This document shows positions 1 through 12,900 of a stretch of DNA of 64,000 nucleotides, piece by piece. Each line of letters opens with the position of its first letter. Position 1 is the stretch's first letter. The stretch covers positions 44,824,333 through 44,888,332 of the forward strand of contig NC_092686.1 of assembly GCF_964275005.1 (NCBI RefSeq), in the 5' to 3' direction. The position numbers were made by a program, and so were the translations under genes. The notes below the pieces were generated by a model, which was given only the letters and a program-made list of their open reading frames with translations, searched no databases and was not told the origin of the DNA. This DNA is from Diadema setosum. Lineage: Eukaryota > Echinodermata > Echinoidea > Diadematoida > Diadematidae.

Positions 1-1
1 A

Positions 2-111
2 GTGGAAGTGGACACGCTACCTACCGTTCAGCCCAACCTTTGCCGGTTTTCACGTTCCGAGGAGAGTGAAGCAAGCCCTGCCCAAAGGGTGTCGAAAGAG
101 GAAAGCACATG
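2..111 (+). CDS. Possible 3'-part coding exon of an upstream gene (partial)
   Basis: The second plus-strand frame is open from the window edge to a good splice donor (GTACGT at 112), leaving phase 2. The reading is rich in Ser, Glu, Pro and Arg and looks like a disordered tail. No family was recognised. No following coding exon could be identified before the possible poly(A) signal at 3042. The open frame is short enough to be chance, so this is a weak call. Confidence 0.25.
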
Positions 112-3070
112 GTACGTAAAAGCGGCGGGAAACTGAATAATATTTGTTCACAATGTTTGCGTTCGAAGTCATTATAGCATGGCGGTCAACCATAATTAGC
201 TCAGACATGGTTCTAGTTTTGAATGAATCCACCGTGTTGTGTTCAACACACTGTGTTGACCAAGCAATACAGCAGTTTATACTTAAATTGAATACCAGCG
301 CTGCGTTTATGTTAATCTCACGTTTGTTGAATGGCACACATCGTAAGTTTCCTGCCTTCAGTACCATGAACTTTTGCTACAGCTACAGGTCCTTAGGAAA
401 ACAAAACAGGAACAGAAACACTTGCTGCAGGTAGCATAATATCCGTATGTCCTTCTGGTGTTGATGAATATGTTGTGTCTCACAACTTTTTCTTAATTTG
501 ATATGTGTTGAATTGCTTTCTGGCTTGCTTGTGAGGTCCCAAATTTTCCAGAATACAAGAGCAAAACACACGTGTTGTTATAGAGAATAAACCTTTATTC
601 GCTGACAATTGCTAACAGAAACATTTCTCTAACTAATTTTTTATTCTGTACACATTCTTTTTAGATGATATACCGATGGGCCAAAGTGGCGAGTATGTGG
701 CGTAACGCGCATGTGGCCGTTAATAAGCGTCAACTCAGTTGAATCCGTTCCAGACTCCACCCGTGGGATTTTGTTCCTCGTATGCTGATTATACCTCGTC
801 ACCAAGGCAACTGTCTGCCTCTTTCCTGTTTGTGGTGTTGGTATTGTTTACATCACATTATTTATCGCCAATTTGCTGTAAACATTCACAGCCTTATCCC
901 TGTCCCTTGTATTGATATTTTGTAAGTTTTTTCTTCCTTTTATGGGAGAAGGGGGTGAGGTGGGGCTTGGAATACAATGTCTTCCACATTTGCAATGAAT
1001 TTATCTTCAAGGCCCTACCAAAATAACACTAACGTGGGATCAATGAACACTCAGTCGATAGCTTCCTTTTTTTTTATGATTAAGCAGCATAATCATAGAG
1101 AAGGCAACGAAAGCAATTTGCAATTTCATACGATACGAGGCAACTTGTTACTGCGTACTGCCTTGTGTTGTTATTCCCAATGCAGTTTTTTGGCATCACG
1201 TAGGCTGAAAATACGACTTAAGAGGTGATTGCTACCTCAGTAGGAAACTTTGTCTGAACCCTATACATTTGTATCTCATTCGTGATACATGGCGACATCA
1301 TTATTTTTACTTACTACGTACGACAGTGTACATGTATTTGTGTCTGCGAGGTGGCCGAGTTTTCTGTTTTATACTCCATTGCAAGTCCACTTCCTCCCCT
1401 CCAAATTTGACGTCGAATCGAAAAGATACATTTAGCTTGAGTGGAAGTTTAGAGATGTTCTTTGTGTCTGGAAAACTAGCGAGTTCCTATACGTGCTATC
1501 AAATTTCATTCAAGTAAAATGACCCATGTTCTCTTGATCTCACACTCATGGTATGAAGGTGCTCCTATATGTCTTATGTATGACCTACACATGTATTTGT
1601 TCTGTCTATAATCAAAACCTAAGCTTGAGTCTTTCTACATTACATGGTGGTGGTTTCTGTTTTTCATTACATTTGTTTCTCTGGGTCAATTTAAGAGTCT
1701 TCTTCAGCAATACGAACAGAGAAAATTGTAATTCCACTTTGCCACATACTTCTAAGCATGGTAAATAAGTAGTATGAATAACCGAAATTATGTAAAGCCC
1801 TGTATAATGATGATTGTACAGTATGATTAGTTACTACTTTATCTTTATCATAGTTTTATTCATAGAGTGTATTTATGTCGAATTTTGTTTAAAGAGAGAA
1901 TTCATTATTCGTATCGACATTGACATCGACATAGCCCCATCCTCTTCAAATTATTCCTCTGCAAGTGTTATAGGCATTTCGAGATGTGCTAAAATCTGAC
2001 TGCTCCCTTTAAGTAAAGACCAGGGCATGATTACAGTACTATCTCAGAATGTTTGTCAGCAGGGCCTTGTCACTTGATCTCCGGGGCGCAGCCGACGCAT
2101 TCACGGCAGCTGTTGCCGCTCATGTTTCCGCATTTCATACCGGCTTCATTTTGTTAATTGCTATAGGTTTCTTGCCAGTCACGAATTCATCTTGTATTGT
2201 TGTTGTGGTTTGTTGTTGTTTTTTTTTTTTCATTCAAAATCACAGTCTTTGTGTATTTTTTTATTTTGTTTGGTTTCACAGACATTGTTTTTCATCCAAG
2301 TACATTACAATTATAAAATTGATCGACCGGCATCATATATACTTTGCACGAGTGGAGACTTGTACGCAGAATAATGTAATCAAGTTTTATTAGTACCAGT
2401 CACTTTTCTCTCAAATTTATTTCATCCTACCATGTTATCATTGCATTCATCATCATCATCACCATCACTGTCATCTTCTCTCGTTGTATTTGTGCCATTT
2501 TTAATGGAGAGGATTTATGTATTTTGTTTATTTGTTTTTTACCCGATTTAACTTTTGTACACGTAGCATTAGTGGTCAATTTACATGCAGTCTAGTATTG
2601 TCGTTGCCTTGGTGTGGTATGCGTGAAATTATTTGCACATGCTTTTCTTTGGCTAATACATTGTAGTTGTTAATAGTTGTGCAACTCATGTATTTTTGTA
2701 AGGTATTATTTCGGCTTTCAGTTGCTCAGCAAAGATAAAATACTATCGGCATGTAAAGTTCAGTATAATGTGCTAAGAAAATGAATAGAAATAATAGAAT
2801 TTTGTTTGTGTGCAGGTATATTATATGTTGTGGTACTTGTGTCAGTGTACATTATTTTTCTTTGCATGTAATATCGAACATTTGCAATGAGTTACGGTTA
2901 ACACAACTCTGTAATTTGTTACTTTCCTAAAAGTGTATTTTCTATTCCAAAATGTAATGAAGTCAAATTGTATAAGGTTTGCCAATTGTATAAATACCAA
3001 TAATGAATATAATGTAACATATGGGCATACATGTACTTTAAAATAAACTGTACTGTCCATCATTCAGTAC
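112..3070 (+). other. AT-rich stretch without a recognisable gene; possibly intron plus 3' UTR
   Basis: No frame gives a recognisable protein. Small open frames (for example near 2049-2200) lack supporting splice sites in a consistent phase. AATAAA occurs near 584 and at 3042-3047; the latter is followed by T-rich sequence and could end a plus-strand transcript that converges on LSM8. A (CA)n run with a poly-C tract follows at about 3150-3275. Confidence 0.4.
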
Positions 3071-3760
3071 CATTAAATTCTTTGACAGTGAGTCATTCAT
3101 TACAAGAATACCAGCATGTGTGATAAAATGAAAGAAATCTTGTTAGTGAATACACACACACATACACACACACAGGTACATAAAAGTACTGTTGATGCAG
3201 AAAATACACTAAGGAGTGTCCTTCAGATAATCTGCCATCATACACATAATATAAATGCCCCCCCCCCCCCCCACACACACTAACCCTCAGAATATCAAAC
3301 TTTGCCATTAACTGACAATTTACAATTATAATAGTGCATTTCCACAACAGAGCTTTATAGGCATATTAATGCATGTAAGCATAGGTTTGTGTTCATGAGA
3401 TGTGGGTCTTAAGAGACTTGTTTATCAAATTACCCTTTTAGTCACATTAAACTCACCAATTTTCTCAAGGGGCAGGCATCAGTTTTATGATGGAACCATT
3501 AACACCACCTATAAGACAGTTCCAAAGTTCTATATGACTATCAATATGATTTCCAGCTTTAGCAAAAATTTGAAAAATTGGGTCACTAAATTTGTGTCTT
3601 TCCTTCCTATTAAAGATATTTAAAAGACCCCACCTTATGTTTACGTACACAATATGGTTTTTGTTTTGTTTTGTTGTTTTACTTCAACCTGAAACTTCAC
3701 AAGTGCAAACTTACATACAGTGTATTTAATGACAGAACACTAATTTCCTTTGTACATCTA

Positions 3761-3766
3761 TTTATT
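3761..3766 (-). terminator. Candidate poly(A) signal for LSM8
   Basis: TTTATT on the plus strand reads AATAAA on the minus strand, about 3.1 kb past the LSM8 stop codon. A 3' UTR of that length would contain the nested MITEs at 5117-6258. An earlier cleavage site is possible, so the assignment is tentative. Confidence 0.3.
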
Positions 3767-4469
3767 GAAAGTACCAAAAAGGTGACATATTTACAATGTA
3801 CAAACTATATACAGGTCAATTAAAAAAAAAAAAGTGACAAAAGGTATTATTCTGGAAATGTACTCCTTCATCCACGATCGTAAACTGACGCAGTAGTCAA
3901 TTATTGTCATTCAGCTACAGTGTACATCAGATCCAAGGGCAGATAAAGACGCAAAATGTGATTGCTTGATCTCAAATCATTGAAACAGCCCTGGTGAGCC
4001 TATTAACATCCTTCCTCTCTTTGTATCCCTCTACACAAAAGACATTGCAGAGGTGGGCAAAAATACTATAGAGGGAAAATGACTCGGTGTCTTGAAGGAG
4101 GACCTTGTAACCAGCTAGTGTTGACTGCTTTTACAGCCCATGTGATGCAAAACCACATCTGGGTTTCACACTTCACTGAAAGTAATCTCTCGGTCAAAGT
4201 CTATGGATACCGTACGTAACGGTCGCACAAGACTACACTGAAACTTTGCTGTCTGCTTCAGTCTGTTCTCCATCATGCCTATTATGACATTCTCATGACT
4301 TATGTAATAAGTGTATCTAAATCAAGGTCGCTTCCCTCAATGGCACTGAATAAAATTGTGAAAGTTCACAATCACAATCACACAATCACAATATCATGTT
4401 ATAAGGTTTTCTGTTTGTATTCTACTGTACGTTGAAATGGCAAATAAATAAACAATAATTTATGAAATG

Positions 4470-4503
4470 ATAATAATAATAGTAATAATAATAATAATAA
4501 CAA
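4470..4503. repeat. (TAA)n microsatellite
   Basis: Imperfect run of TAA/TAG triplets on the LSM8 3' side. The hydrophobic Ile/Leu-rich open frames that cross it on the minus strand are products of the repeat and not genes. Confidence 0.85.
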
Positions 4504-5116
4504 TGAGTGAAGAAAGTGGGAATGAATCCTTGCCAAACATGTCATAGAGAAAAAAAAATGAAAAGAAACCTCTCCATGATGTGTTTTGCCCCATTCCACC
4601 TGTGCTCAAGCAGCAGCAAATCACCGTCATTATGGAATCTGCTTCCCTGGAGATCTCACCTTGCTCAATTTTTGTGCACCTCTGGAAGAAAACCCCAACC
4701 ACTTTCGCAATTGTTGGTACTTGCTTGTAAAGTTTATGTCCCATAGGAACCAAAACATCAATCGATATGGGGAAACAGACTAATTTGCATAAATGTAAAG
4801 TCAAAGTGGTTATGTCAAAACACACAGAGCGATGATAGGGAAGCAAAAGTGAAATCAAATCTAATATTAATCATGACCACACAGCTATCATTGATATACT
4901 GACAAGAGGCTTTTCCTTATGCTCATATTCATAATTATTTTGTGCATGAGTGTCCTTTGATACATGCAGCACATGTTTAATGTGAAGGTGTATGGTATGC
5001 ATCAAGTAGAGGTGTTAATTCTGCTGGTACGACACTGGGCATCATGAGAGAATGCAAAGGCTTTTCCTTGCGCAATGCAGCATGTATTCCAAGATGGCAT
5101 AGATTCCTCCATTTAA

Positions 5117-6258
5117 AGGGGGATGACACCCATATTAATAGTACAGCTGTATTGTTGCATTCACTCATGTAGTAGATCACATCAGTGAAAGTTTGAGGAA
5201 AGTCAGACCACCTAATCAAAAGAGATGAATTCTTGACAGTTTCAGTGCCACCATCGCTGACTGAGAATATTACAACATTATGTGACATCATGTATGGAAA
5301 ACGATCTAAAGAAGATATATAGAATTCCACAAAATAGAATCTTTTAAAGGACAAGTTCACCTTCATTAACATAAGGATTGAGAGAATGTAGCGATATTAG
5401 TAGAACACATCATTGAAAGTTTGAGGAAAATCGGACAATCCGTTCAAAAGTTATGAATTTTTGAAGTTTTTGTGCAGTCACTGCTGGATGAGAAGACTAC
5501 TGCAGTGTATGATGTCACATGCGTACAACAATATAAGGAAAATATAAAGAGAATTTCACAAAATTTCATCTTTTGAAAAAAGTACACATTCCCTTGACTT
5601 ATTACTGACATATGTTATGGGTAATATCATTCCCATTGCCTGTAGAAAGAGGCAAGTCAAGTGCTTTTATTATGCGAAAAAAGTGAAAATATGTTGAATT
5701 TTCTTTACATTTTCTTTATACTGTTGTACTCATATGACATCACGAGCCTTAGTAGTCTCCCCATCCAGCGGTTCCAACACATAAGTTTTAAAAATTAGTA
5801 ACTTCTGCATCGATTGTCCAATTTTCCTCACACTTTCACTGATGTGTTCTACTAATATTGCTGCATTCTCTTAATCCTTATGTTAATGAACGTGAACTTG
5901 TCCTTTAATGAAAAATACATATTTCTTTGACTTGTTTCTGAAATATGTTAAGGGTAATATCATTCCACTTGCTTTCTGAAAGAGGCAAGTCAAATGCTTT
6001 TTTTTTTTTTATTATGGCAGTAAAGGGAAAATAACAAGTTTAAATTTCTTCATATTATTTGCATATCACATTCCATGCAGGACATCACAAAATGTTGTAC
6101 ATGTATTCTTGTTCATATCCCATGACGTCTGCTCAGAAAATTGAAAAATTCAAAACTTTTCAACAGATTATCTGATTTTCTCCAAACTTTCACTGATGTG
6201 TTCTGCTATCATTGCTGCATTCACTCAGTCTGCATTTATATTAGGGTTTCATTCGCCT
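5117..6258. mobile_element. Outer TTAA-type foldback MITE, interrupted by a second copy
   Basis: The left end (AGGGGGATGACACCC after TTAA at 5113) matches the inverted right end near 6230-6258. Both arms then carry the shared family block 'ACATCAGTGAAAGTTTG' in opposite orientation. The interior is split by the younger element at 5348-5904 of the same broad family. The right-hand TTAA is decayed (TTCA). There is no coding capacity, so this is a non-autonomous element. The TTAA target suggests mobilisation by a piggyBac- or Kolobok-like transposase, which is inference. Confidence 0.7.
5348..5904. mobile_element. Inner TTAA-type foldback MITE (557 bp)
   Basis: The element starts AGGACAAGTTCACC and ends with its inverse, GAACTTGTCCT. 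TTAA lies directly outside both ends (5344-5347 and 5905-5908). Each arm pairs with the other for roughly 200 bases, with scattered mismatches. It sits inside the outer copy at 5117-6258, so it inserted later. There is no open frame of note. Confidence 0.85.
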
Positions 6259-6619
6259 TTCATACTAAAAATTTCATATGGAAGCTGCTTCAAGATGACT
6301 GGACTATTTCCAATAATATCAAATTACCTCCACAGTAATGAAGTAATTGTTGTACCATAAAAAAGACCCCATCCTAGCCAAATTCACAACAGTAATTAGA
6401 AAAAAAAAAGACAAAACTCAAACTTTTTCTCAGTTCTGATTTTGTTTGGTTTCAAACTAAGTGCACTGGACAGTGATCACTAAACATCACAACAAGAAGC
6501 CAACATCCACCAAAGAATATGCTCTGACATTTTGGGCAAGGGGAATCAAAAAAATGTTGCCGAAACTTGCATCTGCATACTCCAATACCAACAAATAAAT
6601 TTCTGATTTGTCAAACACA

Positions 6620-6652
6620 TGATGATGATGATGATGATGATGATGATGTCGT
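6620..6652. repeat. (GAT)n microsatellite
   Basis: About ten GAT triplets about 270 bases past the LSM8 stop codon. The Asp-rich plus-strand and His-rich minus-strand frames over it are repeat artefacts. Confidence 0.85.
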
Positions 6653-6918
6653 CGATGATCAGAATGAAAAAAAAAAAAATGAATGTTTATGCTCACAACC
6701 CAGGGTATCTCACAATGAGATGGATGGATATGGTGGCAGTGGATGTCAAGTAGATCTGTTGGTTCTTCATCAACGACAAGTCATCCTCTAGCTTCACCAT
6801 CCTAAACAAATCTGTGCACTGACGTCCATTCCTCTGTGTGAGAGCTTCCCTCTCATGTTCACATCTGTTCTTTCAACTCCACAAATCAGCAGCTCCTTCG
6901 GATTCCACCAGGCAGGCA

Positions 6919-9900
6919 TCAGTGGACTACCGAGTTGAGAGGCTCCGCCCTGATGTTGGGGAGATCAAGACCGGTGTCGACATCCTCGTCAACTTCTCCA
7001 ATGACGGCACTGGAAAAAAAAAAAAATAGATAGGAGGATGAACACATCTTGATAATTACTCAGAGGAGGGTTGCTTGTTTTTCAGAGAAGAAACCAAACG
7101 GTCTTAAAGGGACTGTACAGTACTGGTTGAGGTAGGGATTCATGTTTTGAACATTCCTAAGTGAGATAATTAAGAGCCTCTATGAAATATGAAAGAGCAT
7201 GTAATTTTAAGAAGGATTCAACGTTTATTTGATGAAAATTGGTTTTCAAATGGCCGAGATATCCAAAAAAGTGCTAATAATAAAAGGCGACATGCCCCAA
7301 CTTTATTAATATCTCTTTGTTTTACCTTGTTTTTGGATATCTCAGCCATTTCAAAACCGATTTTCATCGAATAAACTTTTGATACCCCTTAGAACTGCAT
7401 GCTCTTTGACATCTCATAGAGTGGTTTCTGAATATCTCACAAAACGTTAAAAGCTAAATCTTCACCTCGACCAGAACTGTACACACCCTTTAAAGTGCAG
7501 CATCAACTACGGTAGTAAGAGACTACCTCCTCTACAAAAGTAGACACACAAACCAATTCACCTTTTTTGGATCCAAAATTCACCATTTCATCACGGCAAT
7601 CAATACACACAAAAGCATGAAAATCAAGAAACTTGTTTTAAACATTCATTAGATAGCTAGAATTTATGGAGAGACCTATTTTCGGCAGTGGGTATAAAAA
7701 TGACATCTCCCTACCATCACAACAAACATGGCTGTAATGAAATTCTCATTACAACACAGTAAAATGAGTATGACTATCAAATACTATGCACACAGTTGCT
7801 AAACTTATTGTATTTTTATACCAAATTGTCCACTGTCTGATCTTTGTTTTCCTTTTCTTCTGTCATGTGCACTTATAACTTGACAATGGATTAATGTTAT
7901 AAAATTTAGAAATAACAAAACTTTGATATGTAACAAAAGAAAACTGCTGTTCCCGAGGACTTTGCTCTAACGGGAGTCCATTGTTTCAAAAACTATTTTT
8001 GTCTCAAAATGCCCACCAACTCCACAAAAGGACAACATCTGCGAAACCTTTTGCCAGGCTAATACCCTGTAACAATACAGCGCTTGATGCAATTGACATA
8101 ACATAGAGTAGATGAGGTACGAAGCAATAGTATTGAACATCCCCATATCATTAACATGCACAAACAGAAAAAGTCACACAAAAAATTGATATACTCAATA
8201 AATTCCATAATGCCATTAATCATTTCTTGGTTTTCTCTTCACATAAATCATAAACTTGCAGAAGATATTACTTTGGTATATGTTTTCAAAGCATAAACAG
8301 ATTCAACAAATGTCTCCCTCAGTCCAGCAATCCCTTTAAGCCTTTGTGTGTTTTGTACCCAATTGGCACAGAAAACCCCATTGCGTTGTACACACTGTCC
8401 AAAGTCCCTGGTAGAGATAGGGTGAAACACCCATCAAGCCCTTACTCACATGTTGTCCCCTCGGATGATGTAGAGCCCCAAGACCACCTGCTCCACGCCA
8501 GCCGTGTTGCTGTACACTCTCTCATGGCTCTCATCCAGAATCAGATTAATGGTCTGATCAAATCCTTTCAAAGTACCCTGACAGTCCGACGAAAAGACAG
8601 AGAGAAATAGATATATAAAACACAGAGAGAGAGAGGGGGGGATTGTTAACAGATTTATTGACATGATCTCATCTAACTTGGAAGATAGCCTTCTTCAAGC
8701 TGCAGATTTGTCAAAGATTTGAAGAAAGTCATCGCAATGATTTAGGCCACTTCCTCCAAGATTTTCAATTTTAATTCCCTGAAGAGGTTAAGTCAAACCG
8801 CATCTGTTCCTGTAGGCAATAGGGTGATACACTGTTGCAAAGTACCATGTTGCAGTAACACCTTGGCATGATTGGGAACAGAAAATATGCTGTGTTGACA
8901 CTTCGTCAGTCTTGTCCCATAACAAACTAAGCCTTCTGCCTTGAGACAAATGCTCCATTGCAGAAAGAAAATCCAAATATACACAAAATAGCTCACTTAA
9001 TTTTTTTATTCATTAATTTATTTATTTATTTTTTATACCGACCTGGTAATATCAACACCAGAAGACACTAGCTCCAGTGTGGGTAAATTTATGTGCCAAA
9101 CATTTTTCATAAGGGCAATGAAATTCATGTATTACAAGTGTATATCATTTGACATAATTCTTCGGTAATATCTAGATTTAAATATGTTCAAATTCATTTT
9201 CAAATTACTGTTTACATACATTTGTTATATATGTACATTATTCTTGTCTCAGATGCAAAACACAAAATGTGACATAGAATTTAGCAACATGAGAAATGCA
9301 ACCATCAATACTTTATACGAACAAAGTCTAATCATGGAGCAACGTTGAAGCTCTATGGTCATATATGTGATTATAATCAGGGGTTTGCAACCCTCCTACC
9401 CTCTCTTTTCCCACACACAAACTTTGACCACACCCCCTGACCCTACCAGGAACACTAACAGGCTAACATCCCCACATCATGAGAATGTACAATATTTCCT
9501 CATGATAAGAAAGACAAACTGAATAAGCACTATACAAATTGTAACTGTACATATATTAATTAGCCTTAGGTGCATGTTTTGGATAGATTATTGATGTAAA
9601 CTTAATTGGAAGTGGGTCTCTTAGGTAGTCTCATATTTGAGAGGCAAGTAAATGAGTTTCATAAGAAAACACATTAGTATTATTATTTCAGGCACACTCC
9701 AATTTGTTTGATAACTTGCATTTGTTAATTGACTCTCACTCTCAATTTGTTGCCTCTTCTTGGTACACCAGGGGCCCGTTGCATAAAACTTACCGTTGAA
9801 TTTCAATGGTAACTACCGTCAAAATTAGGCGTCACAGCCAATCAGCATCAAGGATTATAAAATTTACCGCTAATTTGAAGACTTACCGCTAGAAAGGAGC

Positions 9901-12900
9901 GGTAAGTCCAGCGGTAAGGGTTTTATGCAACAGGGCCCAGGTTAGGGCTTGCTGCTTGCTCAGCCCCCCCCCCCCCCCCCCCACTCTTGCTGTTGCTATT
10001 TCACCCTTTTCCTTTTATCTGTCTGTTGTTCCTTACCTTGTTTGATGTTGCCTCCCTATTCATCCTTATCCTTCAAAGGTTGCCCCTCTCTCCGGATCAT
10101 CACTGACCCTCCTCTGCCTTTTGTCTGTCCACCCTCCCTCCTATAATCCCCCTCCCTTTACCTGTTGGGCTCCTTGCCCATGACCTCCAACCCTCCCTTT
10201 TTGTTTTCTTTGTTCTGTGTCTCTAGCCCTCCTCTGACTGTTCTTGTTGTGTGTAGTTTTTTGCGATTGCTTTCCCTGCCTGTTTGTCATTTTCCCTCCG
10301 ACGAAGATTCTGCCAGGATCAAAAGCTCAGGCCCCTTTTGACTCCACTTTCACAAGAATGAGATGTACTTAACCCTATCAGAAAGAGAGGGAAAACTCCA
10401 CCTAGGTGATATACTTTAGTACCTTAGTCCTCTTAGATTCTGAAGATTATAACATTACTAGTTTACATTGCCTATATTATCATCCTACAGATCATAGATG
10501 CTAGATGGTCTAATTACACAGGGTTTGGTACATACCACTATCTGTCTTCCATCATTTGTGATCACCGACACAGTATCTGGTAATTTCAGTCACGAATGTT
10601 AAGAAATCCATGTAAGCAAGGCTAAGTTCGACCATGGCATTAATGATTAACAGTCATAATATCAATGATAGAACTTCTATATGTCACACAACAGCAACAG
10701 GGAGCAGCTTTTTAATCCACCAAGGCGAGGACGGGCTGATTTTGCAACAACACATATTTCCCATAGTCATACACACTTGCCCGCATAGACTACTCAGGAC
10801 TCGTCCTCAACGGGTTAACAACTTCAAGTTAATTTGAATGGAATATTTGTGAATTGGTCAAGGCTAGGTTCTACTAGATCTAGACCTAGTACTAATTTAG
10901 GCCTAACGGTTACATGTATAAGGATAAGGGATGGTATCTCGGCACATTCCAAGAGCAAACGCTCCTGACCCTCGCGTTTCTTTTTCATCAATAGGGTCTT
11001 TGTAGCCCTCGTTGAGTTCGAAATGAACATGTAGAATTTATCTCTTTCTCGTGTCACCACTCTGGACTGGAATCTTTGCTGTTTGACTGTCTGAATTTTA
11101 GACTTTGGCCTACTTCAAGATCTACTTTGGATACCCCAACCCTCTAATGGACAACTTCGGTGTGCTTCGCGTGGCGGTCCTCTGTAAATGTGCGTTGCAA
11201 CGCGGCTCGCGCTTCATCGTGCCCTTAGGCCTACACGTTTTTCCTCGTTTACTTGTGTGGGGTGAGTAACAATGCCAATGGATTGCTACAGTTCACAGCA
11301 CCCTTACAAGCCTACAATATCAACTTCATGGACTGACTGGAATATATCTGAAATAGCAGACTTCTCCCATGGCATTAGGATGCATTTAGAGTGAGTTTCT
11401 TTGACTTTGACTTTCAAGTTTCAATCTTTTTTGCCCTGAACTTGAACTTTGAAGCGTCAGTATGCCTAACAATCGATCAAATTCAAGCAAGCCTGGCCCT
11501 GGGTCCAGCAGGCTCAGGCAGTCAGTGGATAGTGCTGATGCTGAGCATGATTCTGTTCCCCCCGAATTCACCCTGTTAGATCTACACAATAACATTTCTG
11601 ATTTGTCAGACAGAATTTGTGGCAAACTTGACAAACTATCTGACGAAGTTCGCTCCATGGGGAAAAAAATTGAGGATTTGGAGATCACTGTTGAATTCAA
11701 TTCCCAGAAAATCGGCAAAATTGAAACGGAAGATCTACCCAGAGTGGAGAAGCGCACTAAAGACCTGGTATCAGAGCTGGAGAAAAAGATTACCCTCATG
11801 GAAATCTACAATCGTAAAAACAACCTCTTGTTTTATGGCGTCAAGGAGAGCCAGAATGAGGAGATCTACGATGTCCTGCATCAAACCTTCATCACACTCG
11901 GTCTCGATGAAAGACGAGCAGCGGAAATTTCCATAGTAAATGCCCACAGATTACCACGTCGCAACAGATCAAATGATGCATCCCGAGGGTCATCTCAGCC
12001 CACGGGGTCCCAATCAGCTCCCAGCCCCATCATTGCCAAATTTCTCACCATTCCTGACCGAGATGCAGTGCTTAATGCTTTCGAGCAGTTACAGCGACAG
12101 CATGGAAGAGCCTCGACCACTCAATCTGGGCCACCCAAGTACCCCAGGATCTCGGTGAGGACAGATCTACCTCCTGCCCTTAAAATGCGTCGCAGTATTC
12201 TCGCAACAGAAGCCTACAAGCTTCGCAGGGATAGAGGTGTCTCCACCAAGATTGTCCTTCAGGAGGATAAAGTTGTTCTTAAATGGAAAGAGAAAGGCTC
12301 TACTAGATGGAATACCCATGAGAATTAAACTGCCTCTAAAGACGTAACCCTGCTGCATTTTCTCATGGTGTATCATTTGGTGCCAAGCTTGTTTGTTTTT
12401 TAAATTAGTCCTTCACTATTTCAGGTAAGGTTCTACACCTGACACATTTGAATATTCTTTAAGATTTCTCTACCTTGTCAAAAAATAAAAAATAATGTAT
12501 TTAGTGTCAAGTTTTCAATGACATGTTCTTTCTTTGTTATCCTGACACTAAATAACAACACTGTGTATCCTGGGTGTTTATAGCCAGCCCAGGCCAAGTG
12601 GTGGCTGGAGATATTTTTTACATTTAACCTTGAATGCTTGTGTCAGATTTTGACATGTTTGCTAGTTTTTTTACTACCACACTGCTGTGTGACTTTTTGT
12701 ACATGTGCATATGTGTCCTTCCGGTTTTAGTGTTTTGTGTGTATAGTTCCCATGGCAACACCCACTATAATCTCTATTCAAATACAAGTGTATCTGGTAT
12801 TTCGTCAAATGACTGTTATTGAACACTGTAGTTATTACCAATGTCTATGGATAAATTGAATGCAATCCCTTATTGCAATCTATGCAATTGTTATGTTGAT

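Noticed and set aside
4460-4858. 132-residue minus-strand frame on the LSM8 3' side
   Set aside because: Its C-terminal part is the (TAA)n repeat, and no family or splice support was found for the rest.
8788-8996. Minus-strand frames as a candidate LSM8 exon 2
   Set aside because: They do not match LSm8. The true exon is at 10536-10576, with matching phase and the DGRQIV motif.
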